Assembly (NCBI RefSeq): GCF_014773225.1
Contig: NZ_JACXAJ010000006.1
Span: 1 to 64,000, forward strand
Direction: 5' to 3'
Length of the DNA: 64,000 bases
Origin: Pontibacter aquaedesilientis
GTDB taxonomy: Bacteria; Bacteroidota; Bacteroidia; Cytophagales; Hymenobacteraceae
Shown here: in pieces, positions 51,508-60,579 of the stretch
How positions within the stretch are numbered: position 1 is the stretch's first letter
How the letters are laid out: each line of letters begins with the position of its first letter
Position numbers and translations under genes: made by a program
The notes under the pieces: model-generated
What the model saw: only the letters and a program-made list of their open reading frames with translations
Told to the model about the DNA's origin: nothing
Databases searched by the model: none

Positions 51508-52650
51508 TTAAAAATCCACCTTATACAGATCCTCCATCTGACGCTGCGTCACGAACTTGGGCATGGCCCGGAAGAGCATGTTGCGAACACGCCCCAACAG
51601 CGGGTTGCGCCAGTGTGCCACCTCGCCCAGCCTGCGCGACATCTCGACCACTTTGGCAGTACGGACTTTGCGGCGCTTCTCGTACTTTTTAAGGGCATTG
51701 GCCAGCACCGGCTCCTGTTGCAGGCATTGCGCCAGCACCACAGCGTCTTCTATGGCCTGGCAAGCGCCCTGCCCCATGTTGGGCGTGGTGGCATGCGCCG
51801 CGTCACCGAGCAGCACAATGCGGCCATACACGAAATGCTTCAAGGGCTTCAGGTCAGCAATGTCATTCCAGATGAGTTGGTCTTGCGAAGTGGAGGCTAG
51901 TATGGCTTCTATGGGAGAGTGCACGGTTTCGAAATGGCGGGCCAGCTTTTCGGGGGTCATGCGGCGCATCTTCTCGTCGCGCTCCGGGGCGTTGATGCAG
52001 GCATACCAGTAAATCTTACCATCCTGCAGCGGCGCTATACCTACCCGCCCTTGCGGTGCCCAGGTCTCAGCCGAAATCATGTCATTGATTTCCACACTGG
52101 GATTGTCGATGACGGCTCGCCAGCAGGTATAGCCGGCATAGCGGGGTATGCTTTCGGGTACCAGTTGCTGCCGCACCACCGAACTGATGCCATCGGCGGC
52201 AATCAGCAAATCGGCCTTGGCGTGGCTACCGTCGGCAAACATAATCTGCACCTGATCGCCGTTTTGCTCCACAGTCTCGCAGCGTTTATCCAGTATTACT
52301 GACTCAGGCTGGAGGTAGCTCAGCAGTACTTCGTGCAGGTCGGCGCGGTGTATCACAAAGTTGTTGATACCATACTTGTTGCTCAACTGGCGGGTATCCA
52401 TGTTGCTGATCTCGCGGCCATGCTCATCAAAGATAACCAGCGCATCTAGTTGCTTGCCCCGGGCCACCACATCATCTGCCACCCCCAGCCTGGCAAGGCC
52501 CTGCATGGCATTGGCCGCCAGCGCAACACCTGCTCCCAGTCCTTTGAACTTGGGAGCTGCTTCGTATACCGTGGTGTCTATACCTCCCCGCTGAAGCGCC
52601 AGAGCGGCACTCAAGCCCCCGATACCTCCTCCTATGACTATGGCTTTCAT
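51508..52650 (-). CDS. FAD-dependent monooxygenase
   Basis: The 380-residue flavoprotein belongs to the group A aromatic-hydroxylase-like family (salicylate hydroxylase, TetX, zeaxanthin epoxidase relatives). The FAD dinucleotide motif is AIVIGGGIGGLSAALALQRG, the second motif is LLIAADGISSVVRQ (DG), and the third is RIVLLGDAAHATTPNMGQGA (GD). The C-terminal end is basic and short. The substrate is not evident; no aromatic degradation genes are adjacent. The ATG at 52648-52650 starts directly at the dinucleotide motif, as in relatives. Confidence 0.9.
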   Translation of the reverse strand: MKAIVIGGGIGGLSAALALQRGGIDTTVYEAAPKFKGLGAGVALAANAMQGLARLGVADDVVARGKQLDALVIFDEHGREISNMDTRQLSNKYGINNFVIHRADLHEVLLSYLQPESVILDKRCETVEQNGDQVQIMFADGSHAKADLLIAADGISSVVRQQLVPESIPRYAGYTCWRAVIDNPSVEINDMISAETWAPQGRVGIAPLQDGKIYWYACINAPERDEKMRRMTPEKLARHFETVHSPIEAILASTSQDQLIWNDIADLKPLKHFVYGRIVLLGDAAHATTPNMGQGACQAIEDAVVLAQCLQQEPVLANALKKYEKRRKVRTAKVVEMSRRLGEVAHWRNPLLGRVRNMLFRAMPKFVTQRQMEDLYKVDF

Positions 52651-52689
52651 AATACGCTACCTGCTATCATTCTTTTATACTCCGATAAC

Positions 52690-52727
52690 AAAAAAGGTGG
52701 CACAAGAATCTCCCTTGCACCACCTCT
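52690..52727 (-). terminator. terminator after the flippase-like gene
   Basis: AGGTGGCACAAG (52695-52706) pairs with CTTGCACCACCT (52714-52725), one mismatch; on the minus strand TTTTTTG follows. Confidence 0.8.
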
Positions 52728-52775
52728 TCTACTCAAAGTATTTTACCCTTCATCAAAATTATTTTGTGCTTGAAT

Positions 52776-53837
52776 TTACACCTTCACCTCATCCTCCACA
52801 GCCTGCCGGCCAAATACCTTGGCGATCCAGCGGGGCAGGAAGATAGAGCCCAGCACCAGGTAGGGGTAGTAGGTGATCAATCGGTATAATACCACTACAA
52901 TATTGCTGAAGCGGCCCAGGAACAGGCCGAAGAAGCTTGGGAAAGCCATCTCTACAATACCGGCACCACCTGGCGTAATGGCTACCAGCATCACGATCCA
53001 GAAGATCAGGTTGCGGGAGATGATGAGCATGTGCTCGCTCAGGGTTACGTCCGTAAAAGCCGCGATCAGGCAGTTGAGCAGGAAATAGCGGGCGCTCCAC
53101 ACAAAAATGGTCGAGATGATGGCCCGTGCCCAATAGTTAAAGTCTTTGCCCCGCAGTTGCTGTGAAGCCCACACGATCTCGTTGCCATGCTGAAAGGCGT
53201 TGACACGCCACTTGCGTAAAAACTTAATTCCGGTTAGTTTCAGTAGAATCCATTTGAAAGCACGCGGCCTTACAAACAGGGCATAGATCATGACAAAGGT
53301 ATAGACTGCTATCAGAGAATAGCTAACATAGAAAGCCGTTTTGAGTGCGTTGACGTCAGCGGCAGAAAGCCCGAAGTCTGGGAATACCTCTCCCTGAGTA
53401 GCCAACAGCGCAATAGGGGCCGCTAAGATAAAGAACATGTTGTCGAGCACTGCCGTGAGCATCACATAGGCCAGCGATTTACCGAGTGGTATACCTTCTT
53501 TGTTGAGGACGATGGTGGCAATGGTTGTGCCGCCCACGACCGATGGCGTAATGGCTGAGGCAAACTCCCATAGCATGATCACGTCGAGGCTGTTGCGCCA
53601 GCTCAGAAACTTATCAGTCAGGCTTCGGATGCGGTACATGTAGCCCAGGTCACGGATCACAAGCACCAGCAACGCCGCCGACAGCCACCACCAATTGGCC
53701 TCGGTTATACCTTTCAGGTCGTCCAGCTTGTCATCTTTTATGAATAGCCATGCCGTAGCCCCTAAGCCCAGAAAAACCGGGATCAGGATCTTGATCGGAC
53801 TAAAGTTCTTAAGTATGGTCTTCTTGTTCTGATCCAT
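52776..53837 (-). CDS. lysylphosphatidylglycerol synthase TM-region family protein (flippase-like)
   Basis: A 353-residue membrane protein with about eight transmembrane helices of the MprF-N/YbhN/AglD2 type. The family motifs are MLWEFASAITPSVVGGTTIA and AITPGGAGIVEMAFPSFFGL, with the R-D-L-G-Y-M-Y-R-I-R-S loop near residue 65. In MprF this domain flips lysyl-phosphatidylglycerol; the synthase domain is absent here, so lipid translocation is a guess. It reads away from scpA on the same strand with a 120-bp gap. Confidence 0.85.
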   Translation of the reverse strand: MDQNKKTILKNFSPIKILIPVFLGLGATAWLFIKDDKLDDLKGITEANWWWLSAALLVLVIRDLGYMYRIRSLTDKFLSWRNSLDVIMLWEFASAITPSVVGGTTIATIVLNKEGIPLGKSLAYVMLTAVLDNMFFILAAPIALLATQGEVFPDFGLSAADVNALKTAFYVSYSLIAVYTFVMIYALFVRPRAFKWILLKLTGIKFLRKWRVNAFQHGNEIVWASQQLRGKDFNYWARAIISTIFVWSARYFLLNCLIAAFTDVTLSEHMLIISRNLIFWIVMLVAITPGGAGIVEMAFPSFFGLFLGRFSNIVVVLYRLITYYPYLVLGSIFLPRWIAKVFGRQAVEDEVKV

Positions 53838-53959
53838 GCAGGCTATTGTAACCTAGCTCCTCCGCGGGTGCTCCTTGTTGCTGACGTGCAAAACTACTTA
53901 ACTATTCGGCAACTCGACGGAAACAGTTGGGCTTTTTGAAGATTTTAGAAGTTGAGCGT

Positions 53960-54730
53960 TTACTCCAGGATAAGCTGCGTTACCTGGGCAGCCTCTCCGT
54001 CGGCTACTGTGATCGTGAAATCGTTGAACCCATCGCCCACTTCTATACCAATCAGGTTGAGTTGCAGCATGTCCAGAATGGCCAGGAAGTTGAAGATCAT
54101 GCCGATCTTATCCGGGAAAGCCTGGATGATTTCGGAGAATGCCACCTGCTGCTTGCCCTCGAGTGTACGCATAATGTAATCGCGCTGGTCTTCGATGGTA
54201 TACGGATAGGTAAGCACGGTATGCTTCGGACGGTTCTGCTCCTCTTCATAGCGGTTCATCACCTTATCGAACACGCGCATGAGCTTATAGAGGCTTAGGT
54301 CCTGCAGCTCGTACTCAAAGTGGTTGGCATTGGCGATCTGCTGCAGTTCCTCGTTGATGTTGCCACGGTTCTCCTGCGCCAACCGGGTCTCTTCCATCTG
54401 ACTCAGTTCGCCTAGCACCGCCTTGTAACGCTTGTACTCCAACAGGTGCTGCACGAGCTCCTGGCGCGGGTCTATCTCATTGCCCTGCTCATCCTTTTCG
54501 GTGCGGGGCAGGAGCATCTTGGCCTTAATGCGCATAAGCGTGGCAGCCGTGAGTATGAAGTCGCTGGCTACTTCTATGTTAAGCTGCTCAAGTTGCCGGA
54601 GGTAGCCCATGAACTCATTGGTGATCTGGAAGATCGGAATATCATGAATATCCAGCTCGTCACGCTCAATAAAGAAGAGCAACAGGTCGAACGGGCCCTC
54701 AAACAACGGTAATTTTATTTCGAAACTCAC
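53960..54730 (-). CDS. scpA: segregation and condensation protein A
   Basis: ScpA is the kleisin subunit of the SMC-ScpAB condensin. The 256-residue protein starts MSFEIKLPLFEGPFDLLLFF, the diagnostic N-terminal motif, and continues with DIHDIPIFQITNEFMGYLRQ and SDFILTAATLMRIKAKMLLP. The C-terminal winged helix is FSEIIQAFPDKIGMIFNFLA. The start is GTG at 54728-54730, which begins exactly at the conserved N-terminus. scpB is not adjacent, which is common in Bacteroidota. Confidence 0.94.
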   Translation of the reverse strand: MSFEIKLPLFEGPFDLLLFFIERDELDIHDIPIFQITNEFMGYLRQLEQLNIEVASDFILTAATLMRIKAKMLLPRTEKDEQGNEIDPRQELVQHLLEYKRYKAVLGELSQMEETRLAQENRGNINEELQQIANANHFEYELQDLSLYKLMRVFDKVMNRYEEEQNRPKHTVLTYPYTIEDQRDYIMRTLEGKQQVAFSEIIQAFPDKIGMIFNFLAILDMLQLNLIGIEVGDGFNDFTITVADGEAAQVTQLILE

Positions 54731-55113
54731 TTCTCTGGCCTTAGGTTAATGCGCTGAGCGCGACAGATGTACAAAAATACTAATTTATTCGGATGAATTA
54801 GCAGGGTATCCGCCTCGGTTAAGGCCTGCTGGCCCATGATTACCGAACAAAACAGGCTGGCAACTGTATAAGGATATCATTATCAAGTGGAGATCCAGCC
54901 GTTAAGTTCCAACACTAGTCATCATGCTTGACTTTCAGCCGCTTACACCACTACCAGCATACTTTCACGTTGGCTGCCGCAACAAGACAGGGAATAGAAA
55001 TAGCAGCTTGTGTTCTGAATTTTACTAACTTTACGTTTTGTCCGGACAACTGTCATTTGCACTTAGCAAACTTTTGCCGGAAAAATTTGTTGGAAGTCTA
55101 TAAAGACATTTCT
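54731..55113. other. divergent intergenic region scpA / dxs
   Basis: About 380 bases. An open frame upstream of dxs covers 54928-55113 in frame but has no resemblance to DXS N-termini. TACGTTTTG (55032-55040) resembles a -7 box, with TTCTG about 20 bp upstream as a poor -33. No other feature is seen. Confidence 0.4.
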
Positions 55114-57030
55114 ATGATCATTAAACCCGGAGAGCTGCTTGCCTCTATTGACACGCCTGCCGACCTGCGCAAACTTAAGCCAGAGCAACTGCTGCAGGTA
55201 AGCCAGGAGCTAAGACAATACATCATCGATGTGGTATCGATCCACGGCGGTCATTTTGGCGCCAGCCTGGGTGTGGTGGAACTGACCACCGCGTTGCATT
55301 ATGTGTTCGAAACACCCTACGACCAATTGGTATGGGATGTAGGCCACCAGGCATACGGGCACAAGATCCTGACTGGTCGTCGCGACAATTTCCACTCCAA
55401 CCGTAAGTACGGTGGCCTCTCCGGCTTCCCCAAAAGAAAAGAAAGCGAATACGATACATTTGGTGTAGGCCACTCCAGCACCTCCATTTCGGCGGCCTTG
55501 GGCATGGCCGTGGCCTCGCAATATAAGCGCGAGGACGACCGGCACCACATCGCTGTGATTGGCGATGGCGCCATGACGGGCGGTATGGCTTTTGAAGCCC
55601 TTAACCACGGCGGCGCAACGAACGCCAACCTGCTGGTAGTCCTTAACGACAACTGCATGAGTATCGACCCGAATGTGGGCGCCCTCAAAGAATATCTGAC
55701 CGACATCACCACCTCCCGCACTTATAATAAACTGCGTGACGAATTGTGGAATGTACTCGGCAAAATCAGCAAGTTTGGTCCCAACGCTCAGCACATCGCC
55801 TCTAAGATAGAGAGCGGCATCAAGGCTACGCTGTCGAAGCAGAGCAATCTGTTCGAAGGTCTGAATTTCCGCTACTTCGGCCCGATTGACGGCCACGACA
55901 TCAACCACCTTGTGTCGGTGATGGAAGACCTGAAGCGTATACCCGGGCCGAAGATTCTACATGTGCTCACCACCAAAGGCAAAGGCTTTGCCCTGGCCGA
56001 AAAAGACCAGACCAAGTGGCATGCCCCGGGCCTGTTCGATAAGATAACAGGTGAAATCTATAAAAAGCACCACGATACGCCACAGCCGCCTAAATACCAG
56101 GATGTGTTTGGCCATACCATGGTGGAGCTGGCTGAGCAGAACGACAAAATAATGGGCGTAACGCCTGCCATGCCGTCTGGCTGCTCACTCAATATTATGA
56201 TGAAGGCCATGCCCGACCGTGCATTCGACGTAGGTATAGCCGAACAGCATGCGGTTACGTTCTCTGCTGGTTTGGCCACGCAGGGTTTGGTGCCATTCTG
56301 CAATATCTACAGCACGTTTATGCAGCGCGGTTACGACCAGGTGGTACATGATGTGTGCCTCCAGAATCTGCATGTGGTGTTCTGCCTCGACCGTGCCGGT
56401 TTTGCCGGAGCTGATGGCCCGACGCACCACGGTGCTTACGACATCGCCTATATGCGCTGCATCCCGAACATGGTGGTAGCTGCCCCTATGAACGAGCAAG
56501 AGCTGCGCAACATGATGTATACCGCCTCGCAGGAAGGCGCTGGACCGTTCACGATCCGCTACCCTCGTGGGGAGGGTGTGATGCCAAACTGGCGCACCCC
56601 ATTGGAGCTGCAGCAGATTGGCAAGGGCCGCACGGTGCAGGAAGGCGAAGAGGTAGCAATCCTGACATTCGGCCACATCGGTAACTATGCTGTGGATGTT
56701 TGCCAGAAACTGAGCTACGAAGGTATAAACCCGGGCCACTATGACATGCGCTACTGCAAGCCATTGGACGAAGAACTGCTGCACCACATTTTCAGCAAGT
56801 ATAGCAAAGTGATCACTGTGGAAGACGGCTGCCTGCAGGGCGGTTTCGGAAGCGCGGTGCTGGAGTTTATGGTCGATAACGGCTATACAGCACAAGTAAA
56901 GCGCCTCGGTATACCTGACGCCATTTTCGAACACGGCTCACAGCTGGAGTTACACCGCGACGCCGGCTTTGACTCTACCGCCATTGAGAACACCGTAAGA
57001 GAGATGATCGGCGTGAGGGTGAAGGTATAA
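55114..57030 (+). CDS. dxs: 1-deoxy-D-xylulose-5-phosphate synthase
   Basis: DXS condenses pyruvate and glyceraldehyde 3-phosphate with thiamine diphosphate, the first step of the MEP isoprenoid pathway. I start at the ATG at 55114 (MIIKPGELLASIDTPADLRK), where family similarity begins; 62 codons upstream in frame look non-coding. The 638 residues have GASLGVVELTTALHYVFETP, the ThDP motif GDGAMTGGMAFEALNHGG...NDN, VGIAEQHAVTFSAGLATQGL, and the DRAG loop LDRAGFAGADGPTHHGAYD. The C-terminal transketolase domain is complete. Confidence 0.96.
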   Translation: MIIKPGELLASIDTPADLRKLKPEQLLQVSQELRQYIIDVVSIHGGHFGASLGVVELTTALHYVFETPYDQLVWDVGHQAYGHKILTGRRDNFHSNRKYGGLSGFPKRKESEYDTFGVGHSSTSISAALGMAVASQYKREDDRHHIAVIGDGAMTGGMAFEALNHGGATNANLLVVLNDNCMSIDPNVGALKEYLTDITTSRTYNKLRDELWNVLGKISKFGPNAQHIASKIESGIKATLSKQSNLFEGLNFRYFGPIDGHDINHLVSVMEDLKRIPGPKILHVLTTKGKGFALAEKDQTKWHAPGLFDKITGEIYKKHHDTPQPPKYQDVFGHTMVELAEQNDKIMGVTPAMPSGCSLNIMMKAMPDRAFDVGIAEQHAVTFSAGLATQGLVPFCNIYSTFMQRGYDQVVHDVCLQNLHVVFCLDRAGFAGADGPTHHGAYDIAYMRCIPNMVVAAPMNEQELRNMMYTASQEGAGPFTIRYPRGEGVMPNWRTPLELQQIGKGRTVQEGEEVAILTFGHIGNYAVDVCQKLSYEGINPGHYDMRYCKPLDEELLHHIFSKYSKVITVEDGCLQGGFGSAVLEFMVDNGYTAQVKRLGIPDAIFEHGSQLELHRDAGFDSTAIENTVREMIGVRVKV

Positions 57031-57060
57031 GACAAAGGACTTTTTGACAAAAGAAATAAG

Positions 57061-57099
57061 AAAAACCCCGCAGTTCCTCTGGTGCTGCGGGGTTTTTGT
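57061..57099 (+). terminator. intrinsic terminator
   Basis: AAAAACCCCGCAG (57061-57073) pairs with CTGCGGGGTTTTT (57085-57097). Confidence 0.93.
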
Positions 57100-57219
57100 T
57101 TATACTTTGTATGAACAGATGGCGATTTACTTCTACGAGGTATAGCCTATTAAATGAAACCAGAAATTATCCTTTGCGATACACCTTTCAAACCCTAATT
57201 TTAGACAGAAGAATTACTT

Positions 57220-57270
57220 GTGCACAATACGGATAGTTTTGAGAGAACGTGCGGAGCGGTCACGATGTCC
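57220..57270 (+). repeat. possible degraded copy of the composite repeat core
   Basis: GTGCACAATACGGATAG (57220-57236) is close to GTGCACAATTCGGATAA of copy 3, and GGTCACGATGTCC (57258-57270) recalls GGTCGCGACCTGTCC, but about 20 unrelated bases separate them. The rest of this 320-base gap holds ATCCTGAAAATCCTGATTC near 57335-57353 and no gene. Confidence 0.35.
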
Positions 57271-57353
57271 TTACAGACGAACATTACTGAAATGTACCAG
57301 GTAACTCAATCCTGAAAATTCTTTTTTATCCTGAAAATCCTGATTCTGACAAT

Positions 57354-58124
57354 ATGCATACATACACCGACCATGGCTCTGGCGACACCCTTGTTTTCCT
57401 GCACGGCTTCTGCGAGAGCAAAGACGTGTGGGCTGAGTTTGCAAAACCATTACAGCAGAAATTCAGAACCGTTGCCTTGGATCTGCCCGGCTTCGGCGAC
57501 AACACCCAAGGTATAGCCGACTACAGTATGGAAGGTATGGCCGACTTTGTCAAGTCAAAACTAGACGAGCTGAAAATAAAGAAATGTCTGCTCATAGGCC
57601 ACTCCATGGGGGGCTATGTAGGGATGGCTTTTGCCGAAAAATACGCCAGCATGCTCCATGGCCTCTGCCTGTTCCACTCTTCTGCCCTACCTGACACCGA
57701 CGAGAAGAAAGAAAACCGCAACAAGACTATCGAGTTTGTAGAGAAACATGGGGTAGAAAAATTCATGCAGTCCTTTATCGAGCCGCTCTTCTACAGCGAA
57801 AACCGGGAAAGACTGAAAAAAGAAATTGCCCTTATGAAACAGATTGGTACCGGTACGCCGAAAGAAAGTGTAACCAGCGGCCTGGCTGCTATGCGCGACC
57901 GGCCTGACAGGACGAATGTGCTGGCGTCTGCCAAGTTTCCGGTGCTGTTTATTTTTGGCAAAGAAGACGGCGCCGTCCCGCTCGACAAAGCCCTGGAGCA
58001 ATGCCACCTACCTGACAACAGCATGGTCTACTTCCTGGGCAAGACTGGCCACATGGGCATGTTCGAGCGCAAATATGAGACCCGTAAAGCACTTGAGAAA
58101 TTCGCCGAGACAATTTACGGGTGA
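57354..58124 (+). CDS. alpha/beta hydrolase
   Basis: The 256-residue protein begins MHTYTDHGSGDTLVFLHGFC (oxyanion HGF), has the nucleophile elbow LLIGHSMGGYVGMAFAEKYA, an acid residue probably in FIFGKEDGAVP and the catalytic His in LGKTGHMGMFERKYE. It resembles esterases of the BioH/3-oxoadipate enol-lactonase group; the substrate cannot be named. It is soluble, with no signal peptide. The composite repeat follows its stop. Confidence 0.88.
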   Translation: MHTYTDHGSGDTLVFLHGFCESKDVWAEFAKPLQQKFRTVALDLPGFGDNTQGIADYSMEGMADFVKSKLDELKIKKCLLIGHSMGGYVGMAFAEKYASMLHGLCLFHSSALPDTDEKKENRNKTIEFVEKHGVEKFMQSFIEPLFYSENRERLKKEIALMKQIGTGTPKESVTSGLAAMRDRPDRTNVLASAKFPVLFIFGKEDGAVPLDKALEQCHLPDNSMVYFLGKTGHMGMFERKYETRKALEKFAETIYG

Positions 58125-58132
58125 GGTTGAAT

Positions 58133-58285
58133 TGTTAAATGGTTGATTGTTAAATTGTCGATTGTTGGTGCACAATTCGGATAAGTCGCGACCTATCCCT
58201 CCAAACACCCCCCTGACTATACCTGCATGCAACTTTCTAACTTCCCAACTCTTAAACTCCTAAACTTTCTAACTTTCTAACTCAA
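58133..58285 (+). repeat. composite interspersed repeat, copy 3
   Basis: Order: TTGTTAAATGGTTGATTG tract (58133-58160), GGTGCACAATTC, near-perfect palindrome GGATAAGTCGCGACCTATCC (58179-58198), TATACCT (58218-58224), and the AACTTTCTAAC tract (58231-58283). Every element of copy 2 is present in the same order when copy 2 is reversed. The tract runs directly into the TTG start of the MFS gene. Confidence 0.75.
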
Positions 58286-59467
58286 TTGCCTGACCAGCCC
58301 CTAGCCCCGCCTGCACGCATTTTGCCCACTATTGTGTTCTCGCAGTTTGCGGGCACTTCGCTTTGGTTTGCAGGGAATGCGGTGTTGCCTGAGCTGCAAG
58401 CTTCGTTGCAATTGCAGGAAGGGGCACTGGCCCTGATGACCTCGGCGGTACAGCTTGGATTTATTGCCGGCACACTGGTGTTTGCCTTCCTGTCATTATC
58501 TGACAGATTCTCTCCCCGTTTGCTCTTTATGCTCTGTGCCTTGCTCGGGGCTATAGCCAATGCCTTAGTGCCATTTGTGGCAGCCAGTCTGGTACCCGTA
58601 CTCATACTTCGCGCCATAACAGGTTTTCTGCTTGCTGGCATTTATCCGGTCGGTATGAAGATAGCAGCTAGCTGGTATAGTGCCCGGCTTGGCAAGGCTA
58701 TTGGCTACCTGGTAGGGGCCTTGGTGTTGGGAACTGCTTTTCCGCATCTCATCCGTGGGCTCGGTGCCACGCTGCCCTGGCAGCAGGTGCTGCTGGCCAT
58801 CAGCATGCTGGCAGCAATAGGCGGAGTTTTACTATACCTGCTGGTGCCTGACGGGCCTTTCCTGAGCAAGGGGGCTACCTTCAAAATGGGTAACATGCTG
58901 CAGGCTTTTCGTGATAAAGCTTTCAGGGCGGCTGCCTTTGGTTATTTCGGCCACATGTGGGAACTCTATACCTTGTGGGCCTTCACGCCATTGATTCTGG
59001 TTACTATAGCCCCCCAACTATCGGGTGGGCAAGTGTCTGTGTATACCTTCCTGGTGATTGCGGCAGGTGCCGTAGGCTGCATTGGCGGTGGTTACCTGTC
59101 GCAGGTATGGGGAAGTGCCCGGGTGGCATTTGTGCAACTGCTGCTTTCCGGCATTTGCTGTTTGCTCTCTGTCTTTATGTTCCAGGTAGAGGCCCCGCTT
59201 GTGTTGGTAGTCTTCCTGCTGTTTTGGGGTGTGGTGGTAGCCGGCGACTCTCCCCAGTTCTCAGCCCTGACCGCCAAAACCGCGCCCGCACACCTGGTGG
59301 GCACTGCTTTGACGATAGTGGTAGCCATCGGATTTGCCATTACGGTGGTGAGCATACAACTTACAGGCTTCCTGCTCACTTTACTGCCAATCCATGCTGT
59401 ATTTGCGCTGCTGGCCATCGGTCCGGCGCTGGGTTTGGGGGCTCTTCGCAGGCTACTCATTAGCTAG
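58286..59467 (+). CDS. major facilitator superfamily transporter
   Basis: The 393-residue protein has about twelve transmembrane helices. Helix 2-3 loop motif FLSLSDRFSPRLLF is the MFS motif A variant (GxLSDRxGRR-like). Helices 4-5 contain ILRAITGFLLAGIYPVGMKI. It resembles the YfkF/CynX type of MFS exporters in size but the substrate is unknown. The start is TTG at 58286, placed at the end of a repeat tract; no better start precedes the first helix. Confidence 0.85.
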   Translation: MPDQPLAPPARILPTIVFSQFAGTSLWFAGNAVLPELQASLQLQEGALALMTSAVQLGFIAGTLVFAFLSLSDRFSPRLLFMLCALLGAIANALVPFVAASLVPVLILRAITGFLLAGIYPVGMKIAASWYSARLGKAIGYLVGALVLGTAFPHLIRGLGATLPWQQVLLAISMLAAIGGVLLYLLVPDGPFLSKGATFKMGNMLQAFRDKAFRAAAFGYFGHMWELYTLWAFTPLILVTIAPQLSGGQVSVYTFLVIAAGAVGCIGGGYLSQVWGSARVAFVQLLLSGICCLLSVFMFQVEAPLVLVVFLLFWGVVVAGDSPQFSALTAKTAPAHLVGTALTIVVAIGFAITVVSIQLTGFLLTLLPIHAVFALLAIGPALGLGALRRLLIS

Positions 59468-59495
59468 AGAAAGAAATGCTATACCTGCTTAAACA

Positions 59496-59531
59496 GAAGA
59501 GCCGGCCAGAAAACTGGTCGGCTCTTCCTTT
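59496..59531. terminator. bidirectional terminator
   Basis: GAAGAGCCGGCCAG (59496-59509) pairs with CTGGTCGGCTCTTC (59514-59527, one G-U) around AAAA, followed by CTTTTC. Confidence 0.88.
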
Positions 59532-59549
59532 TCAAGGTTTGCTGTATAC

Positions 59550-59978
59550 CTAGTCGGCTTTCAATTCCATTTTGGAGCCATCGCCGGCCACCAGGTGCAT
59601 TTCTTTCTCAGTTAGTTTTTCTACTGTGAAGTTTTCTGACATATCCTGCCCTTCAAATGTGAGGGAGAGGCGTTTGCCAGCCTGATCGTATGACCAGGTG
59701 CCCGTTTCCAGGGAACCGCCGCCGCTCATCGCAAACCGACCGTCTGAGTAGAACTGCATGGTTTCCTGCTTCTCCTCCTTGGTCAGTTTGTCTTTGTCGC
59801 CAGAGGCCGTTAATTCCTTGTCGGCTTTCCAGGTTTTGCTGCTGCCCCCCGAAATCATGTTTTCATTACCCACTTTGTCATCGCCCCCGCAGCTGCTCAT
59901 TACGGCCACCAGCAGGAAGGCCATCACAAAAGACCAATAGTTCTTTACTTGCTTCAAATTGAGATTCATTTTATTCAT
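59550..59978 (-). CDS. hypothetical lipoprotein, lipocalin-like
   Basis: The 142-residue protein has a signal with lipobox (LLVAVMSSC, near residue 30). The mature part has the small lipocalin-like layout of Bacteroidota: SSKTWKADKELTASG as the opening strand, YSDGRFAMSGGGSLETGTWS, and a strand-rich end (FTVEKLTEKEMHLVAGDG). Function unknown. ATG codons at 59978 and 59969 are both usable; either gives the same signal peptide. Confidence 0.75.
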   Translation of the reverse strand: MNKMNLNLKQVKNYWSFVMAFLLVAVMSSCGGDDKVGNENMISGGSSKTWKADKELTASGDKDKLTKEEKQETMQFYSDGRFAMSGGGSLETGTWSYDQAGKRLSLTFEGQDMSENFTVEKLTEKEMHLVAGDGSKMELKAD

Positions 59979-60140
59979 AGTTTTTGGTTTGACATGTCAT
60001 CTGTATGCTGCTTGTCTGCGCGAAAGCAGACGTGCAATGATTACGCGCAAAGCAAAGTGAAAGTTGGTGATACTTGCTGTTAGGGTTTCGCTCTGGCCCC
60101 TGCACAACCATGTGTACCTATTGGCGTATTTAACTAAGCA

Positions 60141-60160
60141 GCAGGTATAGTTATACCTGC
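60141..60160. promoter_or_regulatory. palindromic pair of the AGGTATA motif
   Basis: GCAGGTATA (60141-60149) and TATACCTGC (60152-60160) form a perfect 9-bp inverted repeat around GT, 37 bp upstream of the LysM gene. It may be an operator or a chance pair of the common motif. Confidence 0.5.
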
Positions 60161-60196
60161 ACCGTAAAATAATTAAGACGATAAAAATTAAGAAAT

Positions 60197-60499
60197 ATGG
60201 GACTGCGTGATTTTTTCAAGAGAGGGAAGGAAGAACCTGCCAAGGCTCCTAACCCAACGAACCGCCAGCCTGGCGACAGTACATTCTTTAAGCAAAATAC
60301 GCCTGAGCAACCTACGGCACAGCCAACCAGTCAGGATACTTACACCGTGAAGAGCGGCGATTCCCTTTCCAAGATTGCGAAGCACTACTATGGAGATGCC
60401 AACGCCTGGAAAAAGATTTATGAAGCGAACAAGGCCACCATCGGCGACAACCCTGACCTGATCAAACCAGGCCAGCAGTTTGTCATTCCGAAGCAGTAG
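60197..60499 (+). CDS. LysM-domain protein
   Basis: The 100-residue protein has a polar, proline-rich N-terminal half (MGLRDFFKRGKEEPAKAPNP) and one LysM domain at about 48-98: YTVKSGDSLSKIAKHYYGDA, NAWKKIYEANKATIGDNPDL, IKPGQQFVIPK. This resembles the LysM part of YgaU/Kbp, with no BON domain and no signal peptide, so it may be cytoplasmic. LysM usually binds peptidoglycan; in Kbp the related protein binds potassium. Function is unresolved. Confidence 0.88.
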   Translation: MGLRDFFKRGKEEPAKAPNPTNRQPGDSTFFKQNTPEQPTAQPTSQDTYTVKSGDSLSKIAKHYYGDANAWKKIYEANKATIGDNPDLIKPGQQFVIPKQ

Positions 60500-60520
60500 C
60501 CACTTCCTGATATCGAAAGC

Positions 60521-60560
60521 AAAACAGCCGGTTCATAACTGAACCGGCTGTTTTGCTTTT
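60521..60560. terminator. intrinsic terminator
   Basis: AAAACAGCCGGTTCA (60521-60535) pairs with TGAACCGGCTGTTTT (60540-60554) around TAAC, followed by GCTTTTA. Confidence 0.93.
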
Positions 60561-60579
60561 ATTTTTTAATTAAGTAAGG

